DNA from: Thamnaconus septentrionalis
Taxonomy: Eukaryota; Chordata; Actinopteri; Tetraodontiformes; Monacanthidae
Length of the DNA: 64,000 nt
NCBI GenBank assembly: GCA_009823395.1
Contig: CM020501.1
Location: 10,592,361-10,656,360, forward strand
Reading direction: 5' to 3'
Below the pieces are notes generated by a model. That model did no database searches and was not told the origin of the DNA. It worked only from the letters and a program-made list of their open reading frames with translations. Both the position numbers and the translations under genes were made by a program. Positions 12,991 through 25,580 of this stretch are shown piece by piece; the stretch's first letter is position 1, and each line of letters begins with the position of its first letter.

Positions 12991-13601
12991 TAAAACAGAT
13001 GCTAAGCAGACGGTGAAGTGGGCTTTTTTTTCTTTTTTGTTTGTGGACAATTAATCATCGAGGCTGCTCAGCTGGAGTCCAGGAGGAAAAATAAAGATGA
13101 GAAGAAAAAAAATCAGAATATGGGAGCTTTACAGAGTTGCTGACATTCTTGGGTCTGCTTTTTAGATTTGGTGAAAAGTGCATATTTTTAATAGGCACCA
13201 AATTAGCAAGAAAAACAAAAACTTTTTTTTATGAGGTTTCCCTTTAGCTTAAAAGTAAATAACAACGACAACCATCGTAGGCCAAATGTTGGACCAAGTC
13301 TTTCTATTTTGAATGATTGAACCAAATCCAATGGCTTTCATGGTGCTGTCTGTGTTTTTGCTTGTGGGAAAAAAAAAAATCCTTGAAGATCCACAGCTGT
13401 AATGTGACTTGGACAGCTTTCTTCAGTAGTGTCCCCTCTGTAATGAATGCAATGAATATCAAATTTTGAGATGACCACATATTTTTTAAATATTGTCGGC
13501 GTTGAGATTAATTGTTAGAATCTAAACATGACTTTAATGCACTTTCCCAACTATTAAACACATGAGCAGCAGTTCTCCACCCCCTCGATAAGCGCGCGTA
13601 C

Positions 13602-13732
<131 letters not shown>

Positions 13733-15502
13733 AGAGACGCCATCACTCTTGGGCGGTCTGCTGTCCGATCTCCTCTGGCCCCAGCAGAGATCCGTTCCAC
13801 TCCTCACCCGAATGCCTCACCTAACATCTCAAACTGCCACGGGCCGGCTGCCCCCTGCCCGTATCATCAATCTGTGCCGGCTCCGCCGCCTCTGATTAAT
13901 GATGATCCACGGCGGGGACGGGGGATATGGGGCAGGAGAAAAGGGGACAGGTGTTGCTGTTTTGACCACCCGCGTGGCGCCACGATGCCACGGCCGCAAA
14001 GGCAGACTGGAAGACTGGAAAGGTGGAGGGGAAGAGGAGGAGGAAGGAAGGCGGCGGGGGTTTGCTGGATTTTTTCCCCCTCCCCTCCCCCGGTGACCTT
14101 CAAGTTCAGGGGCAGTGGCACGAGGTCGCGCGCGGCACCAGCTGGAAATGTCACACCATCTGATGTCAGCGGGCAGGCTAAGTATAACCCGGTCAGCACC
14201 TGGAAGGACGTCCTCTAATTAGAAGCGTGTTGGGCCATGTCGGATCAGACAGGGACAGCACACTTGGTCACCGCCTCGCAAACACACTTCTAACAAAATT
14301 ACACCCCCCTCATTTACCTGCGCAGACACACGCTTCATCGAACTACAATTAGGAAAATAATAAAACATTTTAAAAAGGAAACGGCAGTCTTACCTGTGCA
14401 AACTTCTGACTAATAAAGACTGGCTTCACCCCGCGGTGACCAGGGCAGGTCTGGGGCCAGAGCGGCGCCAGTGTCTAATTTAAAACCAGTTTGTCCTGTT
14501 TGGGCAGATGAGGGGACCGAGCTCCCGGCCAGGAAAAGTGGTTCCATAGCGGCGCTACATCTTGTAGAAGTGAACCTCTTACCTCAGAGGCTGCGGGCGG
14601 GGTGACCGTGACCGAGCAAAGTGGGCAACACTTAGTGCAGCGCCACTATTTAGGGGACAGCGCGACGATGAACGCGGATGGCGGAGAAGCAGCACAGACG
14701 CGTCGGGCGGAACCATGTTTGGACAGCTGGAAGCCGCACGCAGCCACGCAGCCACGCAGCCAGGGGTTTCCTCGGTGTTTATATAAGGCTGGTATGCTGC
14801 TGGTGCAAAGTAAAAGCTGCCACTGCTTCTAAAGTCTTTTTGCGTTACAATGTGCACGGTATGAAGGTGCAACCACATGAATGGCCCTCAGGTCTGTTTG
14901 AAAAATAGCAAAACTTGTTGGGCTGCGTCAAAAAGATATTTTCATCCACCCTTGTAGCGTCATTGTTGATATTTATTGAGAACTCTTTAATGTGATCAGT
15001 GTCTTCACATAGATCAGAATAATTATTAATAATAACGTGTGACTGAGAAAGTTTGTTATTTCAGTAGAGTGAGGCAAACTGGTTGCCATTCATATGACTC
15101 GCAACCCATGAAGTAGCTCTCGAGTTCAAAAAGGTTGGTGGCTCCTGGCATATATTATATACAATGATCACAATCAGTACGTGACACAATCATTTAAGGG
15201 CCAAAAGATGTTTGGCGACGGCACAATTATATCTAGGTTAAAGGAAGAGTAAAAAAAACTGAGACAGGAAGTGGAGTTGCGTATAATTTATGGTGGTGCA
15301 AGCAAAAGCGGCAAGAACAGAGAAACACAACAGTCGCAGACCAGTGGCGCTGCTGACTTGGCGACTTTGCTGCTACACCTGGTTGGTGTACAGACCCCCT
15401 CCCACACCCAACTGCCCAGCTGCCCCCCCTCTGCAAGAATCGTCAACAGTCAGCATGATGATCGGCAAAACAAGACAACTAGAGACTGAACTAGAGTTCG
15501 GC

Positions 15503-15544
15503 TCAGTTCAGTTCAGTTCAGTTCAGTTCAGTTCAGTTCAGTTC
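15503..15544. repeat. pentanucleotide repeat (TTCAG)n
   Basis: About eight uninterrupted units in intron 4. Confidence 0.95.
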
Positions 15545-15732
15545 ACGAAGTCTCTCGGGGCCTCAGAGCCTGTTTGGTCACCACGAGGGTCCCGGCTGCA
15601 GCCGAGGGACACCTGCATCACTACACAGCAGCTCAGGTTGATGTGTTCGCTTGAGGGTTCAACGTTAATCCTCACATATCACTCATTAAAGGCAATTAGC
15701 AAAAATGCTCTAAATAAGTTGGAGTTGCGATT

Positions 15733-16052
15733 TCATCACATTGTGACATTAAAGTTCCAATGTGAACATTTTTTTAAAGAGGACCACCTGGTAGCGTGTT
15801 TTGTATTTAGGGCGCTGTCAGGTGGGCTTCCTTAAAAAACTGTGGTGCAAAACGGCAGCTATCTAGTAGCCAGATCCCTTTCTCTATGTATATTCTTATA
15901 CATATGAGAACTGTTCAAAGGGCAGGAGAACCAAATTGCTTTTATTGTACTGCCAGTATACACTTTGACTAATGTATTTATGGGCAGCATGTGAAGCTTT
16001 TACCAATAGAAAAATCATTAATCAAGTCAAATTTTACACACTGGACCTTGAA
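15733..16052. mobile_element. MITE of the GGTCCAGTGTG family, second copy
   Basis: The right end reads TTTTACACACTGGACCTTGA, and the interior CTATGTATATTCTTATACAT and GCTTTTACCAATAGAAAAAT match 39170-39310. The left end, about TTAAAGTTCCAATGTGAAC, is poorly conserved, so the boundary is uncertain. Confidence 0.5.
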
Positions 16053-16422
16053 GGCCGCAGTCCACTGCTGTTGCTGTGATCACAAGTGTTTGGTGGTGAG
16101 CGGAGCTGCAGACAGACCTGACGCACTGAAGTACAGTATCTCTCTAACCGGCTCAAGCTGTGCAAAAGCAAACTGGCACTTGGCTGCTTCGCGAGCTGAA
16201 GCGACTGTGAACTGGCACCAGTCCTGGCGTTAGCGCTCAGTTCCAGTTGGTTGGAAAAAAGAAATGAGGGGGGCGGGGTGGAGGAGAGTGGGGGGGGCTA
16301 AACGCTTAGCCTCTTCCATTCTTCTTCACTGTGGCCGAAGCTGGACAAACACAAGCCGAGGTAGCGTGCATTTACCTACGGAGCGCGCGGCCGCGCCGCT
16401 TTCGTGACCTTTCAGATTGTCC

Positions 16423-16432
16423 CTATAAATAG
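16423..16432 (+). promoter_or_regulatory. TATA/MEF2-type site CTATAAATAG in intron 4
   Basis: The decamer matches the MEF2 consensus exactly and also reads as a TATA box. It sits between a CpG-rich tract (about 16375-16410) and another beginning at 16530. Confidence 0.35.
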
Positions 16433-16811
16433 AGCCGCGTTTCCACCAAGACTGTGCGTTACAGAACGGGGATGAATTATTTATTAAAAGCAACCGGGTG
16501 GCAGCACCGATGAGGGAACAGTCCCGCCTTCGCGGCCGGCCTTTTGTCTTCGTCGGAAATCTGAAAAGCCGGCCTTGCAGCTCGGCATCTCGCGGAGCGA
16601 AGAACTGAGGAGGCGGCCGGCGCTTCCGTCCGTGCGACCGGTCTGGCTCCAGCGTGTGCGAGTGCGATTCCCTTTGTGCACGGCCGTAGCTTGCAGCGTT
16701 GTGTCGACGACGCTATCGGTTTGTATCCGTGTCATCGCGCCCCCTCCCACTCCCCCTCTGACACCTGCCACCGCGGCCGTTCCGCCGCCCTGCGTCGCTC
16801 CCCTTTGCCTT

Positions 16812-16816
<5 letters not shown>

Positions 16817-16861
<45 letters not shown>
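16817..16861. repeat. (CT)n microsatellite
   Basis: About 22 units. An opposed (GA)n lies 208 bases to the right. Confidence 0.95.
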
Positions 16862-16864
<3 letters not shown>

Positions 16865-17065
16865 AGCCGCGCTACTCATCCGTCTCGCTGCCAGGCCGCT
16901 TGTCCACGTCGGCCTCACCTCTCGCTCCGCGGCCGGGGACCGCCGTCAAATAACTTCATTAGCTTTCCACCTCTGTCACGCTGGCACGCTCACCCTCTGA
17001 CAATTGGCTGCTGTTTTCTCGCAGAGAGTGAGAGCGAGAGAGAGAGACAGAGTGTGTGAGCCAGT

Positions 17066-17068
<3 letters not shown>

Positions 17069-17117
<49 letters not shown>

Positions 17118-17146
17118 GAGAGAGACAGAGAGCGAGAGAGAGAGAT
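17069..17146. repeat. (GA)n microsatellite
   Basis: About 23 pure units (17069-17114), followed by interrupted units. It is the complement of the (CT)n at 16817-16861. Confidence 0.95.
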
Positions 17147-17534
17147 ACACAGTGAGAGAGTGGGGGAGGAAGGGCTCAAGGTCTGCACAGGGCAGGTTGA
17201 GAACCCAACAATAGCTGACAGTGTGCGAGACACCAGGCGGTGATACTGATGGCTGCAGTGGATGTATGGAGCAGAGGTCGCGCTCAAAAAGGCCCGTGAC
17301 TGCCTGTGCGCGGCTGGAGAGCGACAGGCATGCAGATTCTAATCACTGCGTTTCCAAAGAGCGCACGGCATCACCAGAATGAGCTAAACTCACTTCCCCG
17401 TCCGACTGGCCTTGACACACTGCCAGGAAAAGACAAAAGTATGTCGACGCTATGTTCTGGAGATCAGTATTCAGTGATGTCACAAGGGGTTGACTCCGCC
17501 CTCTGAGACCAACCTCCTCGCGGTTGACTTTTAT

Positions 17535-18053
17535 TAGCTGCGTTTCCATTACCCCTAGAATTGTGCAAAACCTAAATATCGCAATAAAAAACTGCTAATG
17601 GAAACACCTCAACTTTGAAAAACCTCTCAAACATTGCGAAAAGGTTTTGACGCTCCCATGAGGTGGTTTATCAGAGGTATCAATGGAGAGGCATATCGCA
17701 AAAGAGTCATGGAAAAACTTTTATCGTGTTTACGCGTCAGTGGACGTGATGTACGTGGTCACATGATCAGTTCACTTCAAGTGAAAATGGCGCGTTATGT
17801 TTGGACGGAGGAGGAGACAATATCTTTTGTAAGTGAAAAAAATGTAACAACCATTATTGGCAGCAAGCAAATGTAAACAAACAAAAGCAAATCTAGTTCT
17901 GGTAAAATCTCATCCCATGAGGTTTTACGAGAATTGCAGCTAATGCGCTTCGCACCATTCAATGGAAACACCTGCAAATCGCAACTGTACTTTGTTGAAA
18001 TTTCAGAAATATCGCTTTTATTTTGCGGAAAAACTGCAATGGAGACACAGCTA
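17535..18053. mobile_element. 519-base TIR element with possible SANT/Myb-like remnant
   Basis: The left end TAGCTGCGTTTCCATTAC and the right end, read in complement, TAGCTGTGTCTCCATTGC differ at three of 18 positions. Further inverted words (GAAATTTC, CGCAATAAAA/TTTTATTTTGCG) lie inside. A short plus-strand reading at 17787-17874 begins MARYVWTEEETISFVSE, similar to the first helix of Myb/SANT-like proteins carried by Harbinger elements. No transposase remains. Confidence 0.6.
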
Positions 18054-18627
18054 CTCTCATATATTTCAAACCATGGAGGAGGTGGAACAAAGCATCAGTT
18101 GCATCAAGGAGAACAAAAGGTGTGAAGGTTTCTGCACTTTAACGCCACGGCTGCGCTGCGCAGACCGGGAGTGAAAAAGACCTGAGAATGAGAGCATGTG
18201 CAGGACATTTAAGATTTTTCAAAAATTCAGACTATTTCACCTTGACCGACAGCAGGTGCTGGGATTTAAAAAACAAAAACTGAAGCTAATGGTGTTATGA
18301 TGCAGTTAAAAAAAAACAAAAAACATGCGCTTTCATAAATGCTTCAAAATACTGAAGGAAGGTTTTTTGTTGTTGTTGTTGTTGTTGTTTTGCTGCTAAC
18401 TGAGCAGCGTTTTGCTGTGGCAAAGCATTTCATGCAAAAAAAAAAAACGCTCTCACGAGAGGAGGGGGAGGGGCGGAGAGACTGGGATAAATAAGACAAC
18501 TGCAGAAGCATCGTGACAGATGCAACACCTCCCACAGCCCCCTGCATGCCAATTATTCACACCCAGCCGGGGTCAAGCTCGTTGCGCCCGTGTCCCCGCA
18601 GCGGGAGCGGGGGGAGGAGGGATGGGA

Positions 18628-18659
<32 letters not shown>

Positions 18660-19789
18660 GCGTGTGCAGTGCCCGCTGTCATTATTAACTCTGGGGGTGG
18701 GAGGGTGGGGGGTTCCGCTGGGTGTCCGCGGGCGCAAAGGGGGCCGCGAATTTTTTCAAAGTGCCTCGGTGGCTTTCATCTCGGCATCAGAATGTGGATC
18801 ACACCGGATGGCTAACAGTTGTGTCAGCGTGCGGGAATAAAAAAATCAAAGGGTATCAGCGGCAACGCTCGACCGTAAGCAGAGCAGCCCCCGAATGAGG
18901 AAATAAAGAGGAAAAAAGAGAGATATGCTTATTATGTCAGAGGTCGGGACGAGTTCAGCGGCTTTGGACGCCCGGGGAACTACTCGCCAACTCCCGCCTT
19001 GCCTCCTTCTCCCTCACCCGCTGTCACTTTGTCTCTCTCGCTTTTTTTTTAAGGTTCACTCTCCATCCCCCTCCCTCCCTCATCCCTCCCCTCCTCCTGC
19101 TCTCTCTCTCCTGGGCCTTGCAGGATAGAGACACTGACACAGCAGTGTAAATGCAGTTGGAGGGGTGGGGTGGGGAGGGGGTGGGGGTGAGCTGCTGGTG
19201 TTGCGCGTTCAATCTGGGTTGGCAGGGAGGTCAGGAGAAATGGAGTCCAGAGGTCCCCGGAGGAACTCGCTCACCTCTCCCTGGCCGGGGCCGCTGCGTC
19301 TCGTCGGAGAGATCTGAGGCGAGCCCCCCCACCCCACCGCCATCTTTAACTCCGCCCCGACAACAAAAGCAAAGGGGCGGGGGGAGGGAGGGGAACCAGT
19401 GATCAAAGGCGCAGCGTTCATTAAAACTCATCATCGTCCGTCCTGGGTTCAACCCCCCCTCCCACCGCTCTTATCTTTTTTTTTTTTTTTTAATGTTCAA
19501 CCCAGGCCTCCTTGAATGATGCCCTGACTAAGATGTCCGCCACTTGACACTGGACTGACATTGCGGGGAGCCATCTTGGCTCCTCGTCGGGGGAGCCGCC
19601 TTGGCTTGATTGCGCAGTCTGGGAGTGGAGCGAGACTGGCACCAGGGGAGGGGGGTGGGGGGGGGTGAGGGGGGAGGCGAGGGGGTAACCTATGTGGAGC
19701 CGGGGCGTGCGCGATTGAAGGGGAGGTGGGTGTGTGTGGGGTTAACTAAGCCGGCCCATTCCCTGTGCATCTTGGCGGGGTCACGGGAT

Positions 19790-19880
19790 GGCGCTGAGGG
19801 CGCTAATCATTTCAAATTATGAATTCCTTTTTAATTATGAATTATGCATCAATTTTTAATTAATCTAATGTTCCCGGGGT
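19790..19880. promoter_or_regulatory. candidate homeobox/POU-site block (intron 4)
   Basis: A cluster of GCTAATCATTT, TTTAATTATGAATTATGCAT and TTTTTAATTAATCTAATG stands out between G-run tracts on both sides. Confidence 0.35.
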
Positions 19881-20859
19881 TTTTTTTCCTCCCTCTTCCC
19901 CCTGCCCATCCTCACTCCAGATCTCAATCTAATTACAGCAGTATTAAGTGGAAGAGTGGCAGCCGTAGCCTTGACCCCGCCGCTGAACCCCGCTCAACCT
20001 TTTTCCATCAATCTCGCCGTCATTTTCCGAGACGATCCTTTGATATTCTGCAACGCGGCGCGAGTGCATCCAAACAGCGTCTGGATGCTTCTTTTTTTTC
20101 CCCCTTAGAGCAGCATGTTTGTCAAGTTTAGGGTAGAGGCTGCATCAGAACTTCCTCAATCTCTGCAAATTTCTGAAACCAATGGGAGACACTCCGAAAA
20201 CTGCCACGGGGAATTTGTTTTTCCGGTCGCGTACTTCCAGAATATCCTTCATGAATATAATGACACGCAATGCTCTTTAATGCACAGCACACTGGCAGCA
20301 ATGTCCCGCCCCCCCCGCCCCCATTTCTTCTTCTTCGTCTTCTACCATTTTTGACAGCAACTTCACGTCACACTATGACAGCAGCCAGAGTAAATGCAGT
20401 TTCATTTCACACGAGCCAAACATGCACCGCATATTAACACCTGATTAAAACGTGCCATCTCAATAAACAACCAGCGACCAACAGCACAACATCTGGAGTG
20501 CTGCTGCTGCAGTACGGCAGTTCAGATCAGACAGCGTCTCTCCATGCTGCGCAATCCTACTTTATGACAGCGCCGTGCGCGTCCTTCGTGCACCACGTTG
20601 ACTCTAGTGGGCAAAAAGCAACGATGAAAACTATTGCTTGCTACCCACGTGATAAAACGTTTTCTGTAATGAGCCCATTTAGGCCTTACTACTACATAGC
20701 AAGAAATAAAACACATCACATTCCAAGCATGCTACCAAGTAGCCTCCTCTCTCGTCACACTGGGTGTGAGAGAAAAGGGCCACTAAATCAGCACGGCTTG
20801 CACATAGAATGAGAAGCAATTACTGAGAACTGCCATTATGTAGCTTCACAAAAACCTTG

Positions 20860-21359
20860 TTAAAGCAACTCTAGGTAACTTTTCCACCATTAAAAGTATG
20901 ATTCCAAACTCAGTAAAGCGCTAGATAAATGATTAATAGGATCAATGGTGCCGCCTCGGCAGCGAGAGGGGGGTTGTGCCGGCTGGAACTGCACTGTGTA
21001 ACTTTCAGGCGCGGCCCGACATGTGTCGTCATTACATATATGACGAACCACTTAACGGCAACGTCACACATTTATTTAGAGGCGGTTTTACATACTATTA
21101 TTATAAATACATAAGATTGTAAAATGATGGAATGGAACCCAGTAAGCAACCTCGATGAAAGTAATAAAAGTGTTGAACGCTTGCTACGACGTTATTGTCA
21201 ATGTCTGTTTTGCATTTCATATTGGTGTTTTTCCGGAACACATATGAGCGCTCCAGCTAGGCCACTATTTGTACTTTCCCACACCAATAAACTAGCGCTG
21301 CAGCATATTTACTTCCTCACTTCGCCATTTCCACTGAAAGTTACCTAGTGCTGCTTTAA
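20860..21359. mobile_element. 500-base TIR element (PIF/Harbinger-like MITE)
   Basis: The left end TTAAAGCAACTCTAGGTAAC and the right end GTTACCTAGTGCTGCTTTAA form an inverted repeat of about 20 bases with few mismatches. The outer TTA/TAA fits a 3-base TWA target duplication. The interior is non-coding and contains a second copy of the GTAACTTTCAGGCG-like word. The superfamily assignment rests on the TTA/TAA ends only. Confidence 0.7.
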
Positions 21360-23736
21360 GAGAGCTGACATAGACTAGCAGGGAACAAATAATTACAGAC
21401 ATTTTAGGTTAGAAGAAAGAAGAAGATTACAGCGTCATAACGATGATGGAAACTTTTTTTTGCTTGAAAAATTTTGTCACGTGTATATTTGAGTAAATTA
21501 ACTGAAAAACCTAAGTGGAAGCCTGAGCCGACAGCAACTGCATTGACATCACACGTTAGCGCCCTTTTGTCACTGACCTCGGGAACTGGCGATTTTCAGA
21601 GTTTTGGGTTAACTGCAGAAGAGAAAACATACAGGTTCATTCTGCTGCCAGTCTGAAATACAGTTGGGCTGACAAAGGGAGCGAGAACAGGGTCAATATT
21701 GGCTCAGCATTTCCACAAAGCTGGGAAGAAGAAAAGGGGCCGAAGAGCCACGCTGAGGTCACCACGTTTCTGCCGGACAGGTGAGATAAAACGGCAAAAA
21801 AACGCAATGCAAACGTTACAGTTTGTGACAGGTTTGTCACGTTGTGGTTACAGTGTGTGACGACGTCGCACGAGGCACCGTGACAAGACGGACCACATGG
21901 ACCCGCCCCGCCAAGAAACCGCTGTTCATTTCAATTACATTTCTGATGCTATGGGGCTCGTTGTCCAAGCCTGTCAAACAGCAGCGCAGAATAGTGTTGC
22001 AAAAGTGAGAGCGACACCTAATGGCCAGGAGGTATAAATGTTGTTCATATCACCTTTGAATGTTAAATGTTACATTATTTAAAAATGCATTTGCATGCAT
22101 TTACAAACTGTAAAACATGTTATGTTGGTGCAAGGTGCTCCAGTACACTTTGGGACGCATAGTAAACACGCCAGTCACTGCTACCAGTAGGTACAGTAAT
22201 ATGTGAAGACATTTGAGGGTTTTTTTTCTTCTTCAACTTGAAGTTGGTGGCCTACTTTCCTCCCAATGCATTTGGGAAAAGGATAGAAAGGCTGCGATGG
22301 GAACAAACCCTGTGCACAAGTATAGACACGCCTGGTATCCTCAACGTGCACTGTATTCATCTAAATCAAATAAAAACAAGTGCCCGAACCACTCAAGACA
22401 AAGCACAGACGATCCACCATTTGAAAAAAAAATCACACTGTGTTAAAGATTTCCACTCTTTCTAACTGTGAGTCTTTCAAGTTTCCTCCTATTTAATGAC
22501 GTCCGTAAAAAAAAAGTCCCAAACACTGTGATCTACTCGCCGCTGTCAAACGCTTAAACAGTGTGTTCATTAAAGGCTTGAACCGACTCCCAGGCATTTC
22601 AGTCCCCCATTGTTGTACGATCCATTAGAAAAAAAAAACGGTTCAGACGCGCATCGCAGCCGTGACCTGTAACGATAAACATGAAACTGTTTACGCTTCT
22701 TACAAGTGTTATTTCTGGTGACAGCGAGGAATCAAAACAAAACTTAAGGCAAAAGGGGGGAGAGGAGATCAAGCTCGGGAATCAGGGCCGCACGTCACCG
22801 CGTTCCGAGGCGCGCCGAGAAGCAAAAAACACTCTCTTGATGAAAAAGTGCGAGCGGCGCTGACTGGAGCTCCAGTGTCAAGTGGAGAAAACAGCACAAT
22901 AAAGGCAACAATTATGGATTACAGAAGTCAAGTTGCTTTGTGTACACGAGCTGTTTTTCTGAGCATTTCCTCTAAGCCGTATAACTCGCGGCCTGCGTTG
23001 CACGCGGACGGTAATAGCTCCACCAAAAATGAGGTCTGTTCTTTTTATGGAAAACACACAAGTGCACTGTTGGTCCTTCAATTATCATCAACTGACGGGC
23101 TGCTGCCAATATACACAGTCTGCCAGAAAGGCGTAAAAGAGACCTTTATGGACTAATAAAATTAGAGATCAAACATTTTTTTTTTTTGCACAGCAGGATC
23201 GGCTTCATAAATTTGATTTCCTCTCTAAAATCTAGCTCACCCATCTTGACGATCTCCCATAGAGAGCAATTTCAATTCATGGAAACTGAGTTTCCTTTCA
23301 TAAACCGATCACAGTCCTCTATGCATAAAGAGGCAGGGTGTAAACAAGTGAGATGCAAATGGTCAAAGATGCTCTGAAAAAGCAAGAAGATTTTACTCGA
23401 ACACAACGGCCTGCATCAAAAAGTTGACGCAGCTACCGAAACTTTTTGCATTAGTGGATGGTGTTTACACCTTTAGAAAAATATTTCCCCCTTGACTCTA
23501 GACTGGCACGGGCATGACAAATCTGATTGGTCTCCCTGAACAAGATAAGTGTGATGAGGGCTTTGCCAGTCGTTTCCAAACACTTTCTATGGGCTCTTTC
23601 TCAGATTGATGCACCAGATGAATCCAGAAGACTTGGGAAATATTCCATCTGTGGTAACAGGTGACACATTTAGTCAGTTGTGACAACCCGTTCAATCAAT
23701 CAAGTGTTTTCATAAACCAGATTGATATGAATATAC

Positions 23737-24233
23737 CAGGGCTGCAACCAACGATTATTTTTTGTTGTCGACTAATCTATCGATTATTTTTTTGATTAGT
23801 CACGATTATCTTTATTATTTTCACCTGCTATTTCGGACGTCTGTTTCACCTAACTCGCTTAAGTCTTCACACCTGTATTATACTATTAACAATCAAGCAT
23901 GTAATTCAGAACATAAATACGAAACATCTATCCTTGAAGTTATTTGTGAACTCCTCTCTGCAGTGCGTGATGATACAGTGACCCTGTGAACTTCACAGAG
24001 TTTGCACCTAACTAAGAAACCATTCTTATTCTCTGTTTTTTGCAGGATGTAAAAAATAGAGCGTCCCCACCCTCAGCGCTCGGTACTGCACTGCAGGTAC
24101 AAATGAGCATATAGCTGCCGTAGGGTGATTTTATCATTCAGCAATTTACAACAACAATAACAATGCAATTTTTGCTTTGACAAATTTATGTTGTTGACGT
24201 AATCGATTATGTGGACTAATCGTTGCAGCCCTA
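23737..24233. mobile_element. non-autonomous hAT element, copy A
   Basis: The 497-base element has terminal inverted repeats CAGGGCTGCAAC (left) and the complement of TAGGGCTGCAAC (right). It is flanked by 8-base target duplications GAATATAC and GAATATAA (7 of 8 identical), as expected for hAT transposition. The subterminal CGACTAATC/CGATTA words also repeat inverted. The interior shares long stretches with copy B (GTAATTCA, TCTCTGCAGTGCGT and the GCACTGCAGGTACAAATGAG region) but lacks its BED-finger remnant. Confidence 0.85.
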
Positions 24234-24347
24234 GAATATAACTGTTACCTTCAGGACCGTTTTATATACACAGCCAATTTTAACATTAAAAAAAATAAAA
24301 ATAAAAAAAAAGACGTGAGTTTCGTCTCGTAAATGAATGATGCCAAC

Positions 24348-24831
24348 CTGAGAGCTTCATAAGCAGGTCAGTGGCCGTCTTGGTGCTGATGTCGGGGCTG
24401 AAGATGGACGCCGTGGTCGGACCGCTGGGACTGGACCTGAGCCCGAGTCTGGGTAGGTCGAGGGAGTTGGCGCCGCTGCCGGGTCGCTCCCTGCCCATGC
24501 TGAAGGGCGACAGCACGGACAGCCCCCTCTCCTGCGGCTCCTCCTTGATGTGGATGTGATTGGAGGAGGCCTCGGCGGGCGGCGACGTCTGCTGCCGGCT
24601 GTCCGAGTACAGCGGCGACGCCTCCGAGCCCCTCAGGTCCGCCGAGCCGCTGTCGCCCATCAGGGAGCCCTCGCCCTCTGTGTCGGTGGTCAGCTCCTCT
24701 TTCACCTTGACGTCCGTGCGCGGGAAGTGCTGGTGGCAGCGCATGTGGAGCTTGAGGCTGAAGTGACGGGAGGAGGTGAAGGGGCAGAGTTCGCACTGGA
24801 ACGTCTCGCCGCGGTCCTGGTGCTGATGTAC
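24348..24831 (-). CDS. znf827: znf827 coding exon 4: zinc finger 3, KxE sites, first copy of helix module
   Basis: The acceptor is CTTTTCCAG (AG at 24833-24832), and the donor follows CTCTCAG (GT at 24347-24346). Residues 510-670 plus one base. It opens with VHQHQDRGE, completing finger 2 (His511), followed by finger 3: Cys522, Cys525, His538, His542. After the finger come a VKEE site (552-555), an acidic Ser-rich linker and an IKEEP site (604-608), both matching the SUMO consensus (hydrophobic-K-x-E). The exon closes with the module IFSPDISTKTATDLLMKLS (652-670), which recurs at the ends of exons 5 and 6. Human ZNF827 has the same order. Sumoylation is inferred from the motif only. Confidence 0.94.
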
Positions 24832-25580
24832 CTGGAAAAGGGCGACAGCTTTCATGTCACACTGCGGCTGCTCACAACTCCCGGCTTTTTTTTTTTGTGC
24901 TCTTCCAATTCGACTTCCCGCCGAGTTCAGTTCCATATGCACACAAAACAAACTTTTGGAAACTCCTCTCATGTTAATTGACGCTGAGAAGCGTGGCGGC
25001 GGATTTTCACGATTCATTTCCACTGCGACGACACTCGCAGTCATCAAAGTCAAACAGCTCAGCTTGAGACTCCTCTATTATTCCGAGCACAGTGTGTGCA
25101 CGACTTCTGGAGAATGATACCACTGTCATAGAGATGTTTTGCATCTCCTCTGATGCTTAATAATATCTCCTTCTTCCTCACCTCTATATTATAAGCCGTG
25201 CCATGTCATGTGACTCGTGCATGTCGTGTGCGTCATGTCAGTATTTCCATTGCAGTTTTTTCAAAACTGTTGGAAATCCAATGACAGTGAAAAGGTTCTT
25301 TTAAAAAACAGCCATGTTTCTGAATTCAACTTGCACAAAAAAGACTTCCCTCATACCAGTTCTGGGGTGCGGTAGACAGGAGTGCGATTTGGAAGTTCCC
25401 TTAATTAACTAAACAGGACTCTTAGTGTGACATCGACTTGCACGGTTGGCCGTGGTCGCCTTCTTATCTGATCTCTGGACGACACGGCTGGCTGCTGATC
25501 TCAACTTCTGAAGTCCTCGCCGGACACGCTGCACACTAGCGTCAGCGCGAACGAGGGAACGAGAATCTGCATGGTCTCAC
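24832..25580 (-). other. znf827 intron 3 (749 bp)
   Basis: A short intron splitting zinc finger 2 between its two histidines. It holds no recognisable repeat or RNA gene. Confidence 0.85.

Noticed and set aside
14780..14787. TATATAAG as a core promoter
   Set aside because: No supporting start signal or gene follows, and AT words of this kind are frequent.
15290..15835. 181-codon plus-strand reading
   Set aside because: It includes the (TTCAG)n repeat and a MITE end, with no family likeness.
24550..24981. Plus-strand readings opposite znf827 exon 4
   Set aside because: Shadows of a GC-rich coding exon whose minus-strand frame carries a zinc finger and splice sites.
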